The notes under the pieces: generated by a model
Databases searched by the model: none
Told to the model about the DNA's origin: nothing
Seen by the model: the letters and a program-made list of their open reading frames with translations, nothing else
NCBI RefSeq assembly: GCF_001667265.1
Contig: NZ_LZHW01000013.1
Coordinates: 62,001-126,000, forward strand
Direction of reading: 5' to 3'
Origin: Mycobacterium sp. ACS4331
GTDB lineage: Bacteria > Actinomycetota > Actinomycetes > Mycobacteriales > Mycobacteriaceae
Length of the DNA: 64,000 nucleotides
Position numbers and translations under genes: made by a program
Shown: piece after piece, positions 28,553 through 39,964 of the stretch
Position numbering within the stretch: the stretch's first letter is position 1
Layout of the letters: every line of letters begins with the position of its first letter

Positions 28553-29451
28553 GACGTCGGTGCTTGTCCCGGTTGGTCACCGGTCACGATGGGCACCCGC
28601 ACGGTGTTGCCCCATTCCGTCCACGAGCCGTCGTAGTTGCGCACGTTGTCCAGGCCCAGCAGGTGAGTCAGCACGAACCAGGTGTGGCTGGACCGTTCCC
28701 CGATGCGGCAGTAGGCGGTGACGCGATGACCGGGCTCGCCCTCGGTGGCGAAGCGGTAGATCTCGTCGAGTTCGGCGCGGGAACGGAACCGGCCGTGGTC
28801 GTCGGCGGCCCTGGCCCACGGCACCGAGACGGCGGACGGGATGTGGCCGCCCCTCAGCGCGCCCTCCTCGGGGTAATCGGGCATGTGCGTGCGCTCGCCG
28901 GTGTACTCCTGGGGCGACCGCACGTCGATCAGGATCTCGCGACCGAGCGAGGCCAGCACATCATCCTTGAACGCGCGAATCGGAGCGTCGTTGCGCTCGA
29001 CGACGGGGTACCCCGTCGAGGTCCTGGTCGGCACGTCCAGCGTGGTGTCGCGGCCATCGGAGATCCACAGGTCGCGCCCGCCGTTGAGCAGGCGCACATC
29101 CGGGTGCCCGAACAGCGTGAAGACCCACAGCGCGTAGGCCGCCCACCAGTTGCTCTTGTCGCCGTAGATCACCACCGTGTCGTCCCGGCTGATGCCCTTG
29201 CGGTCCATCAGCGCCGCGAACTGCTCGCCGTTGATGTAGTCGCGCACCGCCGGGTCGTTGAGGTCGGTGTGCCAGTCGATCTTGACCGCGCCGGGTATGT
29301 GGCCGACGTCGTAGAGCAGGACGTCTTCGTCGGACTCGACGATGGCCAGGCCCTTGGTGCCGAGGTGGGCTGAGAGCCAGTCGGCGGTCACCAGGCGTTC
29401 GGGGTGGGCATAGCCCTTGAGGTCAGGGCTGGGATCTGCAGGCAGAGGCAC
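28549..29451 (-). CDS. sseA: Thiosulfate/3-mercaptopyruvate sulfurtransferase SseA
   Basis: A 300-residue two-domain rhodanese. The catalytic Cys is C248 in [14 protein letters not shown] in the second domain; CRIGER departs slightly from the CGSGVTA loop of mercaptopyruvate sulfurtransferases and favours thiosulfate use. The inactive first domain has [14 protein letters not shown]. The orthologue is Rv3283. GTG 29451 gives the family length; upstream codons overlap the divergent membrane gene. Co-translated with the sufE-like gene. Confidence 0.9.
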   Translation of the reverse strand: MPLPADPSPDLKGYAHPERLVTADWLSAHLGTKGLAIVESDEDVLLYDVGHIPGAVKIDWHTDLNDPAVRDYINGEQFAALMDRKGISRDDTVVIYGDKSNWWAAYALWVFTLFGHPDVRLLNGGRDLWISDGRDTTLDVPTRTSTGYPVVERNDAPIRAFKDDVLASLGREILIDVRSPQEYTGERTHMPDYPEEGALRGGHIPSAVSVPWARAADDHGRFRSRAELDEIYRFATEGEPGHRVTAYCRIGERSSHTWFVLTHLLGLDNVRNYDGSWTEWGNTVRVPIVTGDQPGQAPTS

Positions 29452-29534
29452 GGGAATGAGCCTACCGGTGGACGGTCTGCGTGTGCCGCGGGCCGCGAGT
29501 ACGGTGGGGCCGGTTTCTCGAGACGGCGAGGCGT

Positions 29535-30491
29535 ATGCGTGCACTCCTGACGGTGACGGGGGCCGTCCTGCTGCTCATCGCGACCGTGGCGGTGCCCTTC
29601 CGATTCGTCCCGGTGGGCAGCGCCGCAGCGGCCGTGCTGTGTGCCCTCTGGCCGATCCTGGTGGCCGCTGCGGTACCGGCGACCGTTCTGTTCCTGGCGG
29701 CGCGCCGGTGGTGGTGGGCTGCGGCGGCCGGGGTGCTGGTGGCCGTCCTGGTGGCGTCTTACGCCCCGCTGTACATCCCTGACGGTCGGGACGGGGACGA
29801 CGGGGTGCCGGTCAGGGTGCTGACCGCCAACCTCCGTCGCGGCGGCGCCGACGCCGGGGCCTTCGCGGCCGTGGCGCGGGACCGCGCGGACGTCGTCGCG
29901 GTGGAGGAGCTCACGCGCCCGATGCGTGATGCCCTGGTGGCGGCGGGCATGGATGCACAGTTCCCGGAAGCCGCGACGCATCCCGGCCCGCTGTCGGTCG
30001 GCGTCGGCCTGTGGGCCCGCGGGCGGATGGCCGAGTCGAGGCTGCTGACGAACTTCACGATGCCCGCGCTGACCTCGCAGGTGACGGTGCCCGGTGTGCG
30101 GCTGCCGGTCCTCCTGTTCGTCGTGCACACCGCCAACCCCGTGACCAGGTCGGTCCGGGAGTGGAGAGACGATCTCGAGAAGATCCGGGCCGAACTTTCG
30201 AGACTGGCCGACGTCGCGGACGGACGCTGCGTGATCGTCGCCGGGGACTTCAACGCCACCGTGGACATGCGCAACTTTCGGCAGCTGCTGGCCGACGGCT
30301 ACGAAGACGCCGCGAGACAGGCGGGTTCGGGGGTGGCGTGGACCTTTCCGGCCCACCTGCCGATGCCGCCCTTCTCCGGGATCGACCACGTCCTGACGCG
30401 CGGATGCCGGGCGAGTTCCGTCGAGGTGGTGGACGTGCCCGGCTCGGACCATCGAGCCCTGGCCGTGACGGTGCGGGTTCCGCGGGCTTAA
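29535..30491 (+). CDS. Membrane-anchored endonuclease/exonuclease/phosphatase-fold protein
   Basis: 318 residues: three N-terminal membrane helices (about 3-20, 28-52, 59-77), then an extracytoplasmic EEP domain. Metal and catalytic residues are visible: [16 protein letters not shown] (Glu), [10 protein letters not shown] (Asp/Asn), and [10 protein letters not shown] (Asp/His) at the C-terminus. Relatives act on DNA, lipid phosphates or sphingomyelin; an outside-facing EEP domain favours a phosphodiester or lipid substrate (inference). Start ATG 29535. The gene interrupts the sseA-maf pair and faces maf tail to tail (4 bp). Confidence 0.75.
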   Translation: MRALLTVTGAVLLLIATVAVPFRFVPVGSAAAAVLCALWPILVAAAVPATVLFLAARRWWWAAAAGVLVAVLVASYAPLYIPDGRDGDDGVPVRVLTANLRRGGADAGAFAAVARDRADVVAVEELTRPMRDALVAAGMDAQFPEAATHPGPLSVGVGLWARGRMAESRLLTNFTMPALTSQVTVPGVRLPVLLFVVHTANPVTRSVREWRDDLEKIRAELSRLADVADGRCVIVAGDFNATVDMRNFRQLLADGYEDAARQAGSGVAWTFPAHLPMPPFSGIDHVLTRGCRASSVEVVDVPGSDHRALAVTVRVPRA

Positions 30492-30495
30492 GCGG

Positions 30496-31128
30496 TCAGT
30501 CGCCGACCCGCCACAGCGCCGACGGCGACAGCCCGGCCCGATGCAACAGGCGCCGCAGCAGCGGCAGGCTCAGGCCGATGACGTTGGCCGGGTCACCGTC
30601 GATCCGATCGACGAACCAGCCGCCGAGGCCGTCCAGGGTGAACCCGCCGGCAACGCCGAGTGGCTCCCCGTGGTCGATGTAGGCGTCCAGGTCGGCCTCG
30701 CTCGGAGTTCCGAAATGCACTGTCGTGCTGCCTGTTTCGGTGCACCTCGAATGAACATGGCCGTCGACGGTGCGGATCAGGCAGTGACCGGTGAGGAGCT
30801 CACCCGAACGTCCGGCCATCGCGCCCCACTGGCTGCGCGCGGCCTGTGCCGTGCCCGGCTTGCCGCACAGGCGCCCGTCGAGCAGCAGCATCGAATCGCA
30901 GCCGATCACCACGCAGTCCGCTGCGACATCGGCAGGCAGTCGCGTGACCACCTCGTCGGCTTTGGCGTCGGCGAGCGCAGCCACCACGGCGGGCGGTGTG
31001 GCGTCGGGAAGGGCCGCGATGACGGCGTCCTCGTCGACACCGGAGACGATGACCAACGGGTCGACGCCGGCGTTGCGCAACACCGACAGTCGCCCGCTTG
31101 AGGCCGAACCCAGGACGACCCGGGTCAT
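30496..31128 (-). CDS. maf: Maf-like nucleoside triphosphate pyrophosphatase
   Basis: A 210-residue Maf/Ham1-like house-cleaning pyrophosphatase that hydrolyses modified or dTTP/UTP nucleotides. The signature [16 protein letters not shown] is at the N-terminus, [16 protein letters not shown] follows mid-protein, and [15 protein letters not shown] then [14 protein letters not shown] is in the C-terminal half. The orthologue is Rv3282. Start ATG 31128 overlaps the accE5 stop (ATGA), so it is the third gene of accD5-accE5-maf. Confidence 0.9.
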   Translation of the reverse strand: MTRVVLGSASSGRLSVLRNAGVDPLVIVSGVDEDAVIAALPDATPPAVVAALADAKADEVVTRLPADVAADCVVIGCDSMLLLDGRLCGKPGTAQAARSQWGAMAGRSGELLTGHCLIRTVDGHVHSRCTETGSTTVHFGTPSEADLDAYIDHGEPLGVAGGFTLDGLGGWFVDRIDGDPANVIGLSLPLLRRLLHRAGLSPSALWRVGD

Positions 31129-31403
31129 CGGCGCATGTGCGTCCGTTCCAGCAGCGTGACCCGCTGCCAGCTGGTGATCGAGTACCGCAGCTTGTCCACC
31201 GGGTGGCCCCAGAGGTTGAGTTCCTGGGGGCCCGGCTCGTGCTGACCACCGGAGGCCGCGGCCAGGACGGTGGCCAGGGCGGCCACCTCCTCGTCGGTGG
31301 GGTTGCCCTTGAGGATCCTGAGCTCCGGAACCGGCGGTGCCGGATCGTCGATCGTCAGGTCGCGGGCGTCGCTGACCTCGGTGATGTCGGCGTCATGGTC
31401 CAT
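31125..31403 (-). CDS. accE5: Acyl-CoA carboxylase epsilon subunit AccE5
   Basis: 92 residues with the epsilon-subunit signature near the middle ([20 protein letters not shown]) and the mycobacterial C-terminus ending [13 protein letters not shown] ... [14 protein letters not shown]. AccE5 (Rv3281) stabilises the AccA3-AccD5 (and AccD4) holoenzymes. The acidic N-terminus is shorter than in M. tuberculosis, where it is about 177 residues. Start ATG 31403; the accD5 stop lies 47 bp upstream. Confidence 0.9.
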   Translation of the reverse strand: MDHDADITEVSDARDLTIDDPAPPVPELRILKGNPTDEEVAALATVLAAASGGQHEPGPQELNLWGHPVDKLRYSITSWQRVTLLERTHMRR

Positions 31404-31449
31404 GGTGAAAGTCCTTGCCTCGCAAGCGGTCAGGGTGCAACGTTCCGCA

Positions 31450-33132
<1,683 letters not shown>

Positions 33133-33231
33133 TTAGAAATGTGGTTCCGGGGCGGGCCAGCCGATACGATCTGTGCACCTGTCCGCGCTGGGGGGCGCTG
33201 GCGCCGGATCGAGTGATTATGGGGGGCGCGA

Positions 33232-33573
33232 ATGATGAGGATTCTCGGTGCCATTGCGGGTGCGGCGGCGGCCGCGCTCATGGTGTCGGCCGTTGCGCAC
33301 GCGCAGCCGGAGGACGCCGCGGCCGAAGACAGCGGTTGGACGATGCCGGACATCAAGGAGATGAACCTTCAGGACGCCGACGACGCGTTGAAGGAGGCGG
33401 CTGCCGGAGCGGAGTTCGAATTGAACACCGAGAACATCAACGGCGTGCATCAGGACCAGGAGGTCTACGAGTTCTGGAAGGTCTGTTGGCAGGCACCGGA
33501 GGCCGGTGAGACGGTGACGCCGGACACCTGGGTGGGTGTCGGCGTCACCCGTTCCCACATCGACTGCTGGTGA
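33232..33573 (+). CDS. Small secreted protein with PASTA-like segment
   Basis: 113 residues: signal peptide MMRILGAIAGAAAAALM ... AHA, an acidic linker, then WTMPDIKEMNLQDADDALKE, which matches the start of a PASTA repeat (PDV-x-G-x-x-x-x-DA-x-x-AL), and two Cys (C86, C112) that could form a disulfide. Single secreted PASTA-like proteins are common in mycobacteria and unassigned; PASTA domains elsewhere bind cell-wall peptides. It occupies the position of birA relative to the M. tuberculosis order. A TACGAT box about 55-60 bp upstream of the ATG could serve as a -10. Confidence 0.7.
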   Translation: MMRILGAIAGAAAAALMVSAVAHAQPEDAAAEDSGWTMPDIKEMNLQDADDALKEAAAGAEFELNTENINGVHQDQEVYEFWKVCWQAPEAGETVTPDTWVGVGVTRSHIDCW

Positions 33574-33587
33574 CGCCGTCCTCTGGC

Positions 33588-33593
33588 TAAACT
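33588..33593 (+). promoter_or_regulatory. -10 box of PH-domain gene (leaderless)
   Basis: TAAACT lies 6 nt before the GTG at 33600, so the transcript should begin at the start codon. Confidence 0.5.
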
Positions 33594-33599
33594 CCCCAC

Positions 33600-34118
33600 G
33601 TGGGATACCCGGACAACGTCCTTGCCGCTGATGAGCAGGTGGTGTTGCACCGCCATCCGCACTGGAAGCGCCTGATCGGTCCCGTTCTGGTGCTGCTGGT
33701 GATGACCGCGCTGGCGTCGTTCGGGGCGGCCTACGTCAACTCACTGCAGTGGGATCCCACCGCCACGTTGGTGGTCTCGCTGGTGATCCTGGCGATCTGG
33801 CTCGTGATCGTGGGCTGGCTGTCGGTGTGGCCGTTTCTGACGTGGTGGACCACCCACTTCGTGATCACCGACCGGCGCGTGATGTTTCGGCACGGCCTGC
33901 TGACACGCAGCGGGATCGACATCCCGTTGGCTCGCGTCAACAGTGTGGAGTTCCGGCACGGACTGCTCGACCGCATGCTCCGCACCGGGACGCTGATCAT
34001 CGAGTCAGCGAGCCAGGACCCGTTGGAGTTCTACGACATCCCCCGGGTGGAGCAGGTGCACGCCCTGCTCTATCACGAAGTCTTCGACACCCTCGGTTCC
34101 GAGGAGTCGCCCAGCTGA
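33600..34118 (+). CDS. PH (bPH2/YdbS-like) domain membrane protein
   Basis: 172 residues: two membrane helices (about 24-45 and 55-82) followed by a bacterial PH domain (ITDRRVMFRHGLLTRSGIDI ... NSVEFRHGLLDRMLRTGTL). The orthologue is Rv3278c. GTG 33600 is fixed by the -10 box at 33588. Its 3' end overlaps the convergent gtrA-like gene by 46 nt, so antisense ends are expected. Function unknown; such proteins are assigned to membrane homeostasis. Confidence 0.85.
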   Translation: MGYPDNVLAADEQVVLHRHPHWKRLIGPVLVLLVMTALASFGAAYVNSLQWDPTATLVVSLVILAIWLVIVGWLSVWPFLTWWTTHFVITDRRVMFRHGLLTRSGIDIPLARVNSVEFRHGLLDRMLRTGTLIIESASQDPLEFYDIPRVEQVHALLYHEVFDTLGSEESPS

Positions 34119-34744
34119 CGAGCGCGCCAGCGTCGGCTTCGGCGCAGCGGCGTCACCACCCCGTCGGAATCCCGGTGCCGGGTCTCGTACTCGTCCTCGA
34201 GAGCTTCGGCGATGCCACCGACGGTCAGGGTCGACTCGAGCGCCTTCTCCGGGTCGCGGGCGAATTCGTCGGGGAAGACGAAACGACGGAACGCCCAGAA
34301 TCGGAAGGCCATCTGCAGAAGGTTTCCGATGATGTAAGCCGAGATGAAGTCGGCGATGTTCTCGGTGGCCAGCGACACCATCGGTACACGCAGCATCAGC
34401 ACATAGCTCGAGATCCACAGCGGGGCCATCGACAGCAGCACGCCCACGCCGCTGACGCCGAAGAACAACAGCGCCTCGTGATGACGCTCCCGGCCACCTC
34501 GGTTACGGAAGCTCCACTCGCGGTTGAGGATGTAGGAGGCGATCACGGCCACGATGCCGGCGATGATCTTGGCGGTGACCGGTTTGGGCTCCAACACGGT
34601 CAGTTTGAGCGTGTAGAAGATCGCCGAGTCGATCACGAAAGTCGTTGCGCCGACGATCGCGAACTTGATCAGCTCGTGATGGCGCTCGGCGAACGGCCGA
34701 ATCGGCCGCGGCAGGCGCGCGATCGTGGCATCAGCAAAGGACAC
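34073..34744 (-). CDS. GtrA family membrane protein
   Basis: A 223-residue GtrA-like protein with four hydrophobic helices (about 26-45, 55-72, 91-115, 130-150) and typical sequence FAIVGATTFVIDSAIFYTL and LNREWSFR. GtrA proteins are thought to flip polyprenyl-phosphate-linked sugars for surface glycosylation; Rv3277 is the orthologue. The C-terminal 65 residues are basic, extended and non-family. GTG 34744 follows a TACACT box. Divergent from purK. Confidence 0.85.
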   Translation of the reverse strand: MSFADATIARLPRPIRPFAERHHELIKFAIVGATTFVIDSAIFYTLKLTVLEPKPVTAKIIAGIVAVIASYILNREWSFRNRGGRERHHEALLFFGVSGVGVLLSMAPLWISSYVLMLRVPMVSLATENIADFISAYIIGNLLQMAFRFWAFRRFVFPDEFARDPEKALESTLTVGGIAEALEDEYETRHRDSDGVVTPLRRSRRWRARQLGDSSEPRVSKTS

Positions 34745-34811
34745 GATAAGCCAGTGTACGGAAGCACCCAGGCTGGTGCGGAATCGTGGTTACGACGCAG
34801 GTCATGCCACC

Positions 34812-36047
34812 ATGGTTGACGTGCCACGAGCTTCTGAAACCCGTTCTTCGTCCACTCCGGTCGTCGCCATGATCGGCGGCGGCCAGTTGGCTCGGATGAC
34901 CCACCAGGCCGCGATCGCCCTCGGCCAGACCCTGCGAGTCCTGGCCGTGGACCCCTCCGATCCCGCCGCCCAGGTCAGTCCCGATGTGGTGCTCGGTTCG
35001 CACACCGACTACGAGGCCCTGCGCAGGGTGGCCACGGGCGCGACCGTGGTCACCTTCGACCACGAACACGTCCCCACCGAGTACCTGGACAAGCTGGTCG
35101 CCGAGGGCGCGACAGTGTCCCCTCCGCCCGAGGCGCTGGTGCACGCGCAGGACAAACTCGTCATGCGGCGGCGGCTCTCTGATCTGGGGGCTCCGGTGCC
35201 GCGCTTCGCGGAGGTCACCAGCGCCGACGAGGCGGCAGCGTTCAGCAGCGAGGTCGGCGGTGCCGCGGTCATCAAGACCATCCGCGGCGGCTACGACGGC
35301 CGTGGTGTGGTGCTTCTCGACACTGCCGAGCAGGCGCGCGAGGTGGCGCAGCGGTATCTCGCCGACGGTGTGCCGATTCTGATCGAGGAGCGGGTGGCCA
35401 TGCGCCGCGAACTGTCCGCCCTGGTGGCCCGGTCGGCGTTCGGTCAGGGTTCGGCGTGGCCGATCGTGCAGACCGTGCAGCGCGACGGGATCTGCGTCGA
35501 GGTCATCGCGCCGGCGCCGGAACTGCCCGACGAGGTGGCCGCCGCGGCCCAGCAGCTCGGCCTGCGCCTGGCCGAGCAACTCGGTGTCGTCGGTGTCATG
35601 GCCGTCGAACTGTTCGAGACGGCCGACGGCGACATCCTGATCAACGAACTCGCGATGCGCCCGCACAACTCGGGCCACTGGACCATGGACGGCGCCGTGA
35701 CCAGCCAGTTCGAGCAGCACCTGCGTGCGGTGCTGGATTACCCGCTGGGGGAGACCTCGGCGCGTGCGGCGGTGACCGTGATGTCGAACGTTCTGGGCGC
35801 GCCGAAGACTCCGACGATGAGCGTCGACGAACGCATCCATCATCTGTTCGCGCGCATGCCCGACGCGAAGGTCCACATGTACGGCAAGGGGGAGCGTCCG
35901 GGCCGCAAGCTGGGCCATGTCAACCTTGTCGGCAGGCCCGGCGAGGACATCGCCGCCGTGCGCGAACGCGCGAACCGCGCATCGCACTGGCTCTCGCACG
36001 CGCAGTGGACCGACAACTGGAACGAACATGGAACGGAGTTGCAATGA
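34812..36047 (+). CDS. purK: N5-carboxyaminoimidazole ribonucleotide synthase
   Basis: A 411-residue ATP-grasp enzyme of purine synthesis that carboxylates AIR. The motif [16 protein letters not shown] marks the nucleotide region, VTFDHEHVP and [13 protein letters not shown] the ATP-grasp loop, and [17 protein letters not shown] the C-terminal active site. The orthologue is Rv3276c. ATG 34812 gives a short linker before the core, and the upstream frame lies in the gtrA promoter region. The stop overlaps purE by 4 nt. Confidence 0.95.
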   Translation: MVDVPRASETRSSSTPVVAMIGGGQLARMTHQAAIALGQTLRVLAVDPSDPAAQVSPDVVLGSHTDYEALRRVATGATVVTFDHEHVPTEYLDKLVAEGATVSPPPEALVHAQDKLVMRRRLSDLGAPVPRFAEVTSADEAAAFSSEVGGAAVIKTIRGGYDGRGVVLLDTAEQAREVAQRYLADGVPILIEERVAMRRELSALVARSAFGQGSAWPIVQTVQRDGICVEVIAPAPELPDEVAAAAQQLGLRLAEQLGVVGVMAVELFETADGDILINELAMRPHNSGHWTMDGAVTSQFEQHLRAVLDYPLGETSARAAVTVMSNVLGAPKTPTMSVDERIHHLFARMPDAKVHMYGKGERPGRKLGHVNLVGRPGEDIAAVRERANRASHWLSHAQWTDNWNEHGTELQ

Positions 36048-36553
36048 GCACCAGCCCCCGAGTCGGGCTGATCATGGGCAGCGACAGCGACTGGACCGTC
36101 ATGGCGGACGCGGCTGAGGCGCTGGCGGAGTTCGAGGTGCCGTTCGAGGTCGGGGTGGTCTCGGCGCACCGCACGCCGGGCCGGATGTTGGACTACGCCA
36201 GCACCGCGGCCGACCGCGGTGTCGAGGTGATCATCGCGGGCGCCGGCGGGGCCGCGCATCTGCCGGGCATGGTCGCGTCGGCGACGCCGCTCCCGGTCAT
36301 CGGAGTCCCCGTGCCGCTGGCACGCCTCGACGGACTGGACTCACTGCTGTCGATCGTGCAGATGCCGGCCGGGGTTCCGGTCGCCACGGTGTCCATCGGC
36401 GGTGCGCGCAACGCGGGTCTGCTCGCGGTGCGGATACTCGGCGCGAGCGACACGGCGTTGCGCGCCAAGATGACGACGTTCCAGGCCGATCTCGAGGCGA
36501 TGGTGCTGGAGAAGGACGCGGCGTTGCGGGCGCGTCTCCTCGGCGGTGACTGA
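36044..36553 (+). CDS. purE: N5-CAIR mutase
   Basis: A 169-residue class I PurE. The catalytic segment [13 protein letters not shown] at the N-terminus, [12 protein letters not shown] (His) and [12 protein letters not shown] are canonical, as is [11 protein letters not shown]. It rearranges N5-CAIR to CAIR after PurK. Start ATG 36044 overlaps the purK stop (ATGA), so expression is coupled. The orthologue is Rv3275c. Confidence 0.95.
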   Translation: MSTSPRVGLIMGSDSDWTVMADAAEALAEFEVPFEVGVVSAHRTPGRMLDYASTAADRGVEVIIAGAGGAAHLPGMVASATPLPVIGVPVPLARLDGLDSLLSIVQMPAGVPVATVSIGGARNAGLLAVRILGASDTALRAKMTTFQADLEAMVLEKDAALRARLLGGD

Positions 36554-36621
36554 CTCCGGATCAGGGTGACTCCGAGAATCTGCGCTGAGCAGCGGGAATG
36601 GTCTTCCAGAAGGCGGGCGAG

Positions 36622-36627
36622 TAAAGT
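36622..36627 (+). promoter_or_regulatory. -10 box for fadE25
   Basis: TAAAGT (TANNNT) lies about 27 bp before the fadE25 ATG, followed by an AAGGAG ribosome-binding site (36642-36647). A short leadered transcript is expected. Confidence 0.45.
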
Positions 36628-36653
36628 TACCCGCTGGTATTAAGGAGTTCATC

Positions 36654-37823
36654 ATGGCTGCATGGGGCGGAAATCCGTCGTTCGACCTGTTCCAACTTCC
36701 CGAGGAGCACCAGGAGCTGCGCGCCGCGATCCGCGCACTCGCCGAGAAGGAGATCGCTCCGCACGCAGCCGATGTGGACGAGAACGCCCGCTTCCCCGAA
36801 GAAGCGCTCCAGGCGCTGAACGCCTCGGGATTCAACGCCGTCCACGTCCCCGAGGAGTACGGCGGTCAGGGTGCGGACTCGGTCGCGGCGTGCATCGTCA
36901 TCGAAGAGGTCGCACGGGTCGACGCCTCGGCGTCCCTGATCCCCGCCGTCAACAAGCTCGGCACCATGGGCCTGATCCTGCGCGGCTCCGACGAACTGAA
37001 GAAGCAGGTGCTGCCGCAGCTGGCCTCCGGCGAGGCGTTGGCCTCCTACGCGCTGTCCGAGCGCGAGGCCGGCAGCGACGCGGCCGGCATGCGCACCCGC
37101 GCCAAGGCCGACGGCGACAGCTGGATCCTCAACGGCGCCAAGTGCTGGATCACCAACGGCGGCAAGTCCAGCTGGTACACCGTCATGGCGGTCACCGATC
37201 CGGACAAGGGCGCCAACGGAATCTCCGCGTTCATGGTGCACAAGGACGACGAGGGCTTCAGCGTCGGTCCCAAGGAACGCAAGCTGGGTATCAAGGGGTC
37301 GCCGACCACCGAGTTGTACTTCGAGAACTGCCGCATCCCGGGTGACCGGATCATCGGCGACCCGGGCACGGGGTTCAAGACCGCGCTGGCCACTCTGGAC
37401 CACACCCGCCCGACCATCGGCGCGCAGGCCGTCGGTATCGCGCAGGGCGCGCTGGACGCGGCGATCGCATACACCAAGGACCGCAAGCAGTTCGGCACGA
37501 GCATCAGCGAGTTCCAGGCGGTGCAGTTCATGCTCGCCGACATGGCGATGAAGGTCGAGTCGGCCCGCCTGATGGTGTACCACGCAGCGGCGCGCGCCGA
37601 GCGCGGTGAGCACAATCTCGGGTTCATCTCCGCCGCGAGCAAGTGCCTGGCCTCCGACATCGCGATGGAGGTCACGACCGACGCGGTGCAGCTGTTCGGC
37701 GGAGCGGGTTACACCGTCGACTTCCCGGTCGAGCGGATGATGCGCGACGCCAAGATCACTCAGATCTACGAGGGCACCAACCAGATCCAGCGCGTCGTCA
37801 TGAGCCGCGCCCTGCTGCGCTGA
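36654..37823 (+). CDS. fadE25: Acyl-CoA dehydrogenase FadE25
   Basis: A 389-residue FAD-dependent acyl-CoA dehydrogenase (Rv3274c orthologue), catalysing the first oxidation of fatty or branched acyl-CoA. Landmarks: YALSEREAGSDAAGMRT, the FAD-binding WITNGGKSSW, DRKQFGTSISEFQAVQFMLA, and the C-terminal catalytic Glu in QIYEGTNQIQRVVMSR. Very similar proteins in mycobacteria are among the most conserved FadE. ATG 36654 has AAGGAG at the right distance. It ends before a hairpin at 37889. Confidence 0.95.
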   Translation: MAAWGGNPSFDLFQLPEEHQELRAAIRALAEKEIAPHAADVDENARFPEEALQALNASGFNAVHVPEEYGGQGADSVAACIVIEEVARVDASASLIPAVNKLGTMGLILRGSDELKKQVLPQLASGEALASYALSEREAGSDAAGMRTRAKADGDSWILNGAKCWITNGGKSSWYTVMAVTDPDKGANGISAFMVHKDDEGFSVGPKERKLGIKGSPTTELYFENCRIPGDRIIGDPGTGFKTALATLDHTRPTIGAQAVGIAQGALDAAIAYTKDRKQFGTSISEFQAVQFMLADMAMKVESARLMVYHAAARAERGEHNLGFISAASKCLASDIAMEVTTDAVQLFGGAGYTVDFPVERMMRDAKITQIYEGTNQIQRVVMSRALLR

Positions 37824-37888
37824 TTCTGCGGCGCACGCCACCGGTGCCGGCGCGGCAGCAACCAGTGCCCGGCACTGTCTGATCGACC

Positions 37889-37908
37889 CGAAGCGCCGCA
37901 GCGCTTCG
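37889..37908. terminator. Hairpin terminator after fadE25
   Basis: CGAAGCGC (37889-37896), CGCA tetraloop, GCGCTTCG (37901-37908). It closes the conserved purK-purE-fadE25 block just before the polysaccharide cluster. A TATCGT box (37952-37957) downstream may start the cluster's first transcript. Confidence 0.7.
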
Positions 37909-38040
37909 CGCGAATGAGCACGCATACCGAGACATTCGGCGCCGTGCACGGTATCGTCCCGCCGAAGGGGGCAGTCAGCTGACATCGGCTCGGCAACGGT
38001 GCCGGCGGTTCGGGAGGACCGACATGGGCAGGGGGAACCT

Positions 38041-38868
38041 GTGAGTGGCGGAGGGCGGTCTCCGCTGGTGTCGGTGTGCGTTCCGGCCTACAACGCCGAA
38101 CGCACGCTCGAGGCCACACTGGACTCGATCCTCGCGCAGGACTTCGACGATTTCGAGGTCGTGGTGGTGGACAACAACAGCACCGACCGCACCGCCGAGA
38201 TCCTGGCGGGCTGTCGGGATCCCCGACTGCGGGTACGCACCAACAGCACCACGCTGCCGATGGCCCAGAACTGGAACTGCTCCGTGGACTCCGCGCGTGG
38301 GCGCTTCTTCAAACTGGTGTGCGCCGACGATCTGATTGCGCCACAGTGCCTCTCGCGTCAGGTGCCGATCATGCTCGAACCCGGGGTCGCGGCCACGTGC
38401 TCGTTCTTCGACGTGGTGGACGACGACGGAGTGGTGTTGTCCAAATCGCGGGGCGCGAGCAGGCTGTTGGGGTTCCACACCGGGCGTGAGGCCATGCGCG
38501 AGCTGGTGCGCAGGCTTCCCGATGAGATCGGTCCGAGTGCGGCGTTGATGTTCAGGACCGAGGACTTTCGCCGATCGGCGGGGTTCCGACCCGACTTCCA
38601 CTACACCTTCGACATCGACCTGTGGGTTCGACTGTGCGTCAATGGGTCCTGGTACGGGCAGTCCGACTCCCTGGCCATCAACCGAGCCTCCGCGTACAAC
38701 GCGTCCAGTTCGAGCAGTTCGTACAGCAAGTTCCGGGACATCGTCAGGTTCAACCACGGTATCGGCCGGGAACTGCGTGAGCAGATCCGGCTGCGGGACG
38801 TCCTCGCGGGGGATCTGCGCGTGGCGTCGGCGATGCTGCGCAGGCTGCGGGTCAAGGCGTTCCAGTGA
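38041..38868 (+). CDS. Glycosyltransferase family 2
   Basis: 275 residues with the GT-A nucleotide-sugar fold: PLVSVCVPAYNAERTLEATL at the N-terminus, VVVDNNSTDRTAEIL, and the metal-binding LVCADDLI (DxD-like). It transfers one sugar to a lipid-linked intermediate in the cytoplasm. GTG 38041 is preceded by an AGGGGGAA site; an upstream ATG at 37999 lacks a site. First gene of the exopolysaccharide cluster, on its own strand, and overlapping the convergent GT4 gene by 17 nt. Donor sugar unknown. Confidence 0.85.
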   Translation: MSGGGRSPLVSVCVPAYNAERTLEATLDSILAQDFDDFEVVVVDNNSTDRTAEILAGCRDPRLRVRTNSTTLPMAQNWNCSVDSARGRFFKLVCADDLIAPQCLSRQVPIMLEPGVAATCSFFDVVDDDGVVLSKSRGASRLLGFHTGREAMRELVRRLPDEIGPSAALMFRTEDFRRSAGFRPDFHYTFDIDLWVRLCVNGSWYGQSDSLAINRASAYNASSSSSSYSKFRDIVRFNHGIGRELREQIRLRDVLAGDLRVASAMLRRLRVKAFQ

Positions 38869-39964
38869 TGGTGGCGACCGGTGAACGGTCCGGGATCAGC
38901 AGCCTCAGCATCTCGGGGGCGGTGACGGTGTGATCGTGTCGGTCCCGCACCCGCGCGTACGCCTCGGCCGCCAACGCCTCCCGCAGTGCCGCGTCGCCGA
39001 GCACGGCGCGGATCGCGACCGCCAGTGCGCCGGGATCTCCGGGAGGCACCAGCACTCCGGCACCGCCGGAGAGGTATTCGGCTGAGCCGCCATGATCGGT
39101 GGCGATCACCGGCGTGCCCGCGGCCATGGCTTCCAAGACGCCCAGTGGCCCGGCCTCCGGTCCGGTGCTGGGTGACACCAGCGCCGTCCAGCGTGCCAGG
39201 CAGGCCACCGCGTCGCTGCGGCCGAGAAAGCGGACCCTCCCGGCGACCTCGGGAGCATCGGCGAGGCGATGCAGCTCGTCGACGTAGTCCTGCTCGCCGG
39301 GGAAGTGGTCGCCCGCGAACTCCACCTCCACCCCTGGCAGCTCCGACAGTGCCGCCAGAAGCACGCGATGCCCCTTCCAGGGTGTCAGTTTGGCCAGCAC
39401 CCCGATCACCGGTGGATCGGAGTGAGTGAGGTTGCCGCGCGGCCCGACGGCCACCCCGTTGTATGCCACGTTGACCGGAAAACCGAAGCCACACAACGGT
39501 TCCGCGGTGGCATGCGACACCGCGACGGCGGACCGCAGAGCGCGGGCGCTGAACCGCACGATCAACCGCTGCTTGCGCTCGGTGACGGTGTCATGGACCA
39601 GCCACGTGCTGCTGCGGGGCCGCAGGGTCAGCCGAACGGCGGGGAGCGCGAACAGGGAGTTGACCACGACAGCAGTCGACGGTGAGGCGCACAGTCCGCG
39701 CAGCGCGACGGCCGCCCGCACCCATCGGGCCAGCAGGACGAGCATCGCGACACCCCGGCGCCACCCGGTGTCCGCCGACAGACCCAGTTTCGGCAGGGGG
39801 AGATGGCCGACGCCCGTGGGCAGTCGCGCGCTGAGCTCCCCGGTCGGACAGGCCACGACCACCGCGTGCCCGTCAGCCTGGGCGCGGCGGGCCAGGTCCA
39901 ACAGCACGGCCTCGGCCCCCGATGCGCTGTCGGTGTGCGAGATAAACGCCACGGTGGCCGTCAT
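38852..39964 (-). CDS. Glycosyltransferase family 4 (cluster, minus strand)
   Basis: A 370-residue GT-B glycosyltransferase (family 4). The N-terminal half has FISHTDSASGAEAVLLDLAR, and the C-terminal donor site carries GVLAKLTPWKGH and the E-x7-E element in GPEAGPLGVLEAMAAGTPVIATDHGG. The fold adds a sugar from a nucleotide donor at the cytoplasmic face. ATG 39964 overlaps the flippase stop, making GT4-Wzx-GT4 a three-gene minus-strand operon. It overlaps the GT2 gene tail to tail. Confidence 0.87.
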   Translation of the reverse strand: MTATVAFISHTDSASGAEAVLLDLARRAQADGHAVVVACPTGELSARLPTGVGHLPLPKLGLSADTGWRRGVAMLVLLARWVRAAVALRGLCASPSTAVVVNSLFALPAVRLTLRPRSSTWLVHDTVTERKQRLIVRFSARALRSAVAVSHATAEPLCGFGFPVNVAYNGVAVGPRGNLTHSDPPVIGVLAKLTPWKGHRVLLAALSELPGVEVEFAGDHFPGEQDYVDELHRLADAPEVAGRVRFLGRSDAVACLARWTALVSPSTGPEAGPLGVLEAMAAGTPVIATDHGGSAEYLSGGAGVLVPPGDPGALAVAIRAVLGDAALREALAAEAYARVRDRHDHTVTAPEMLRLLIPDRSPVATITGTP

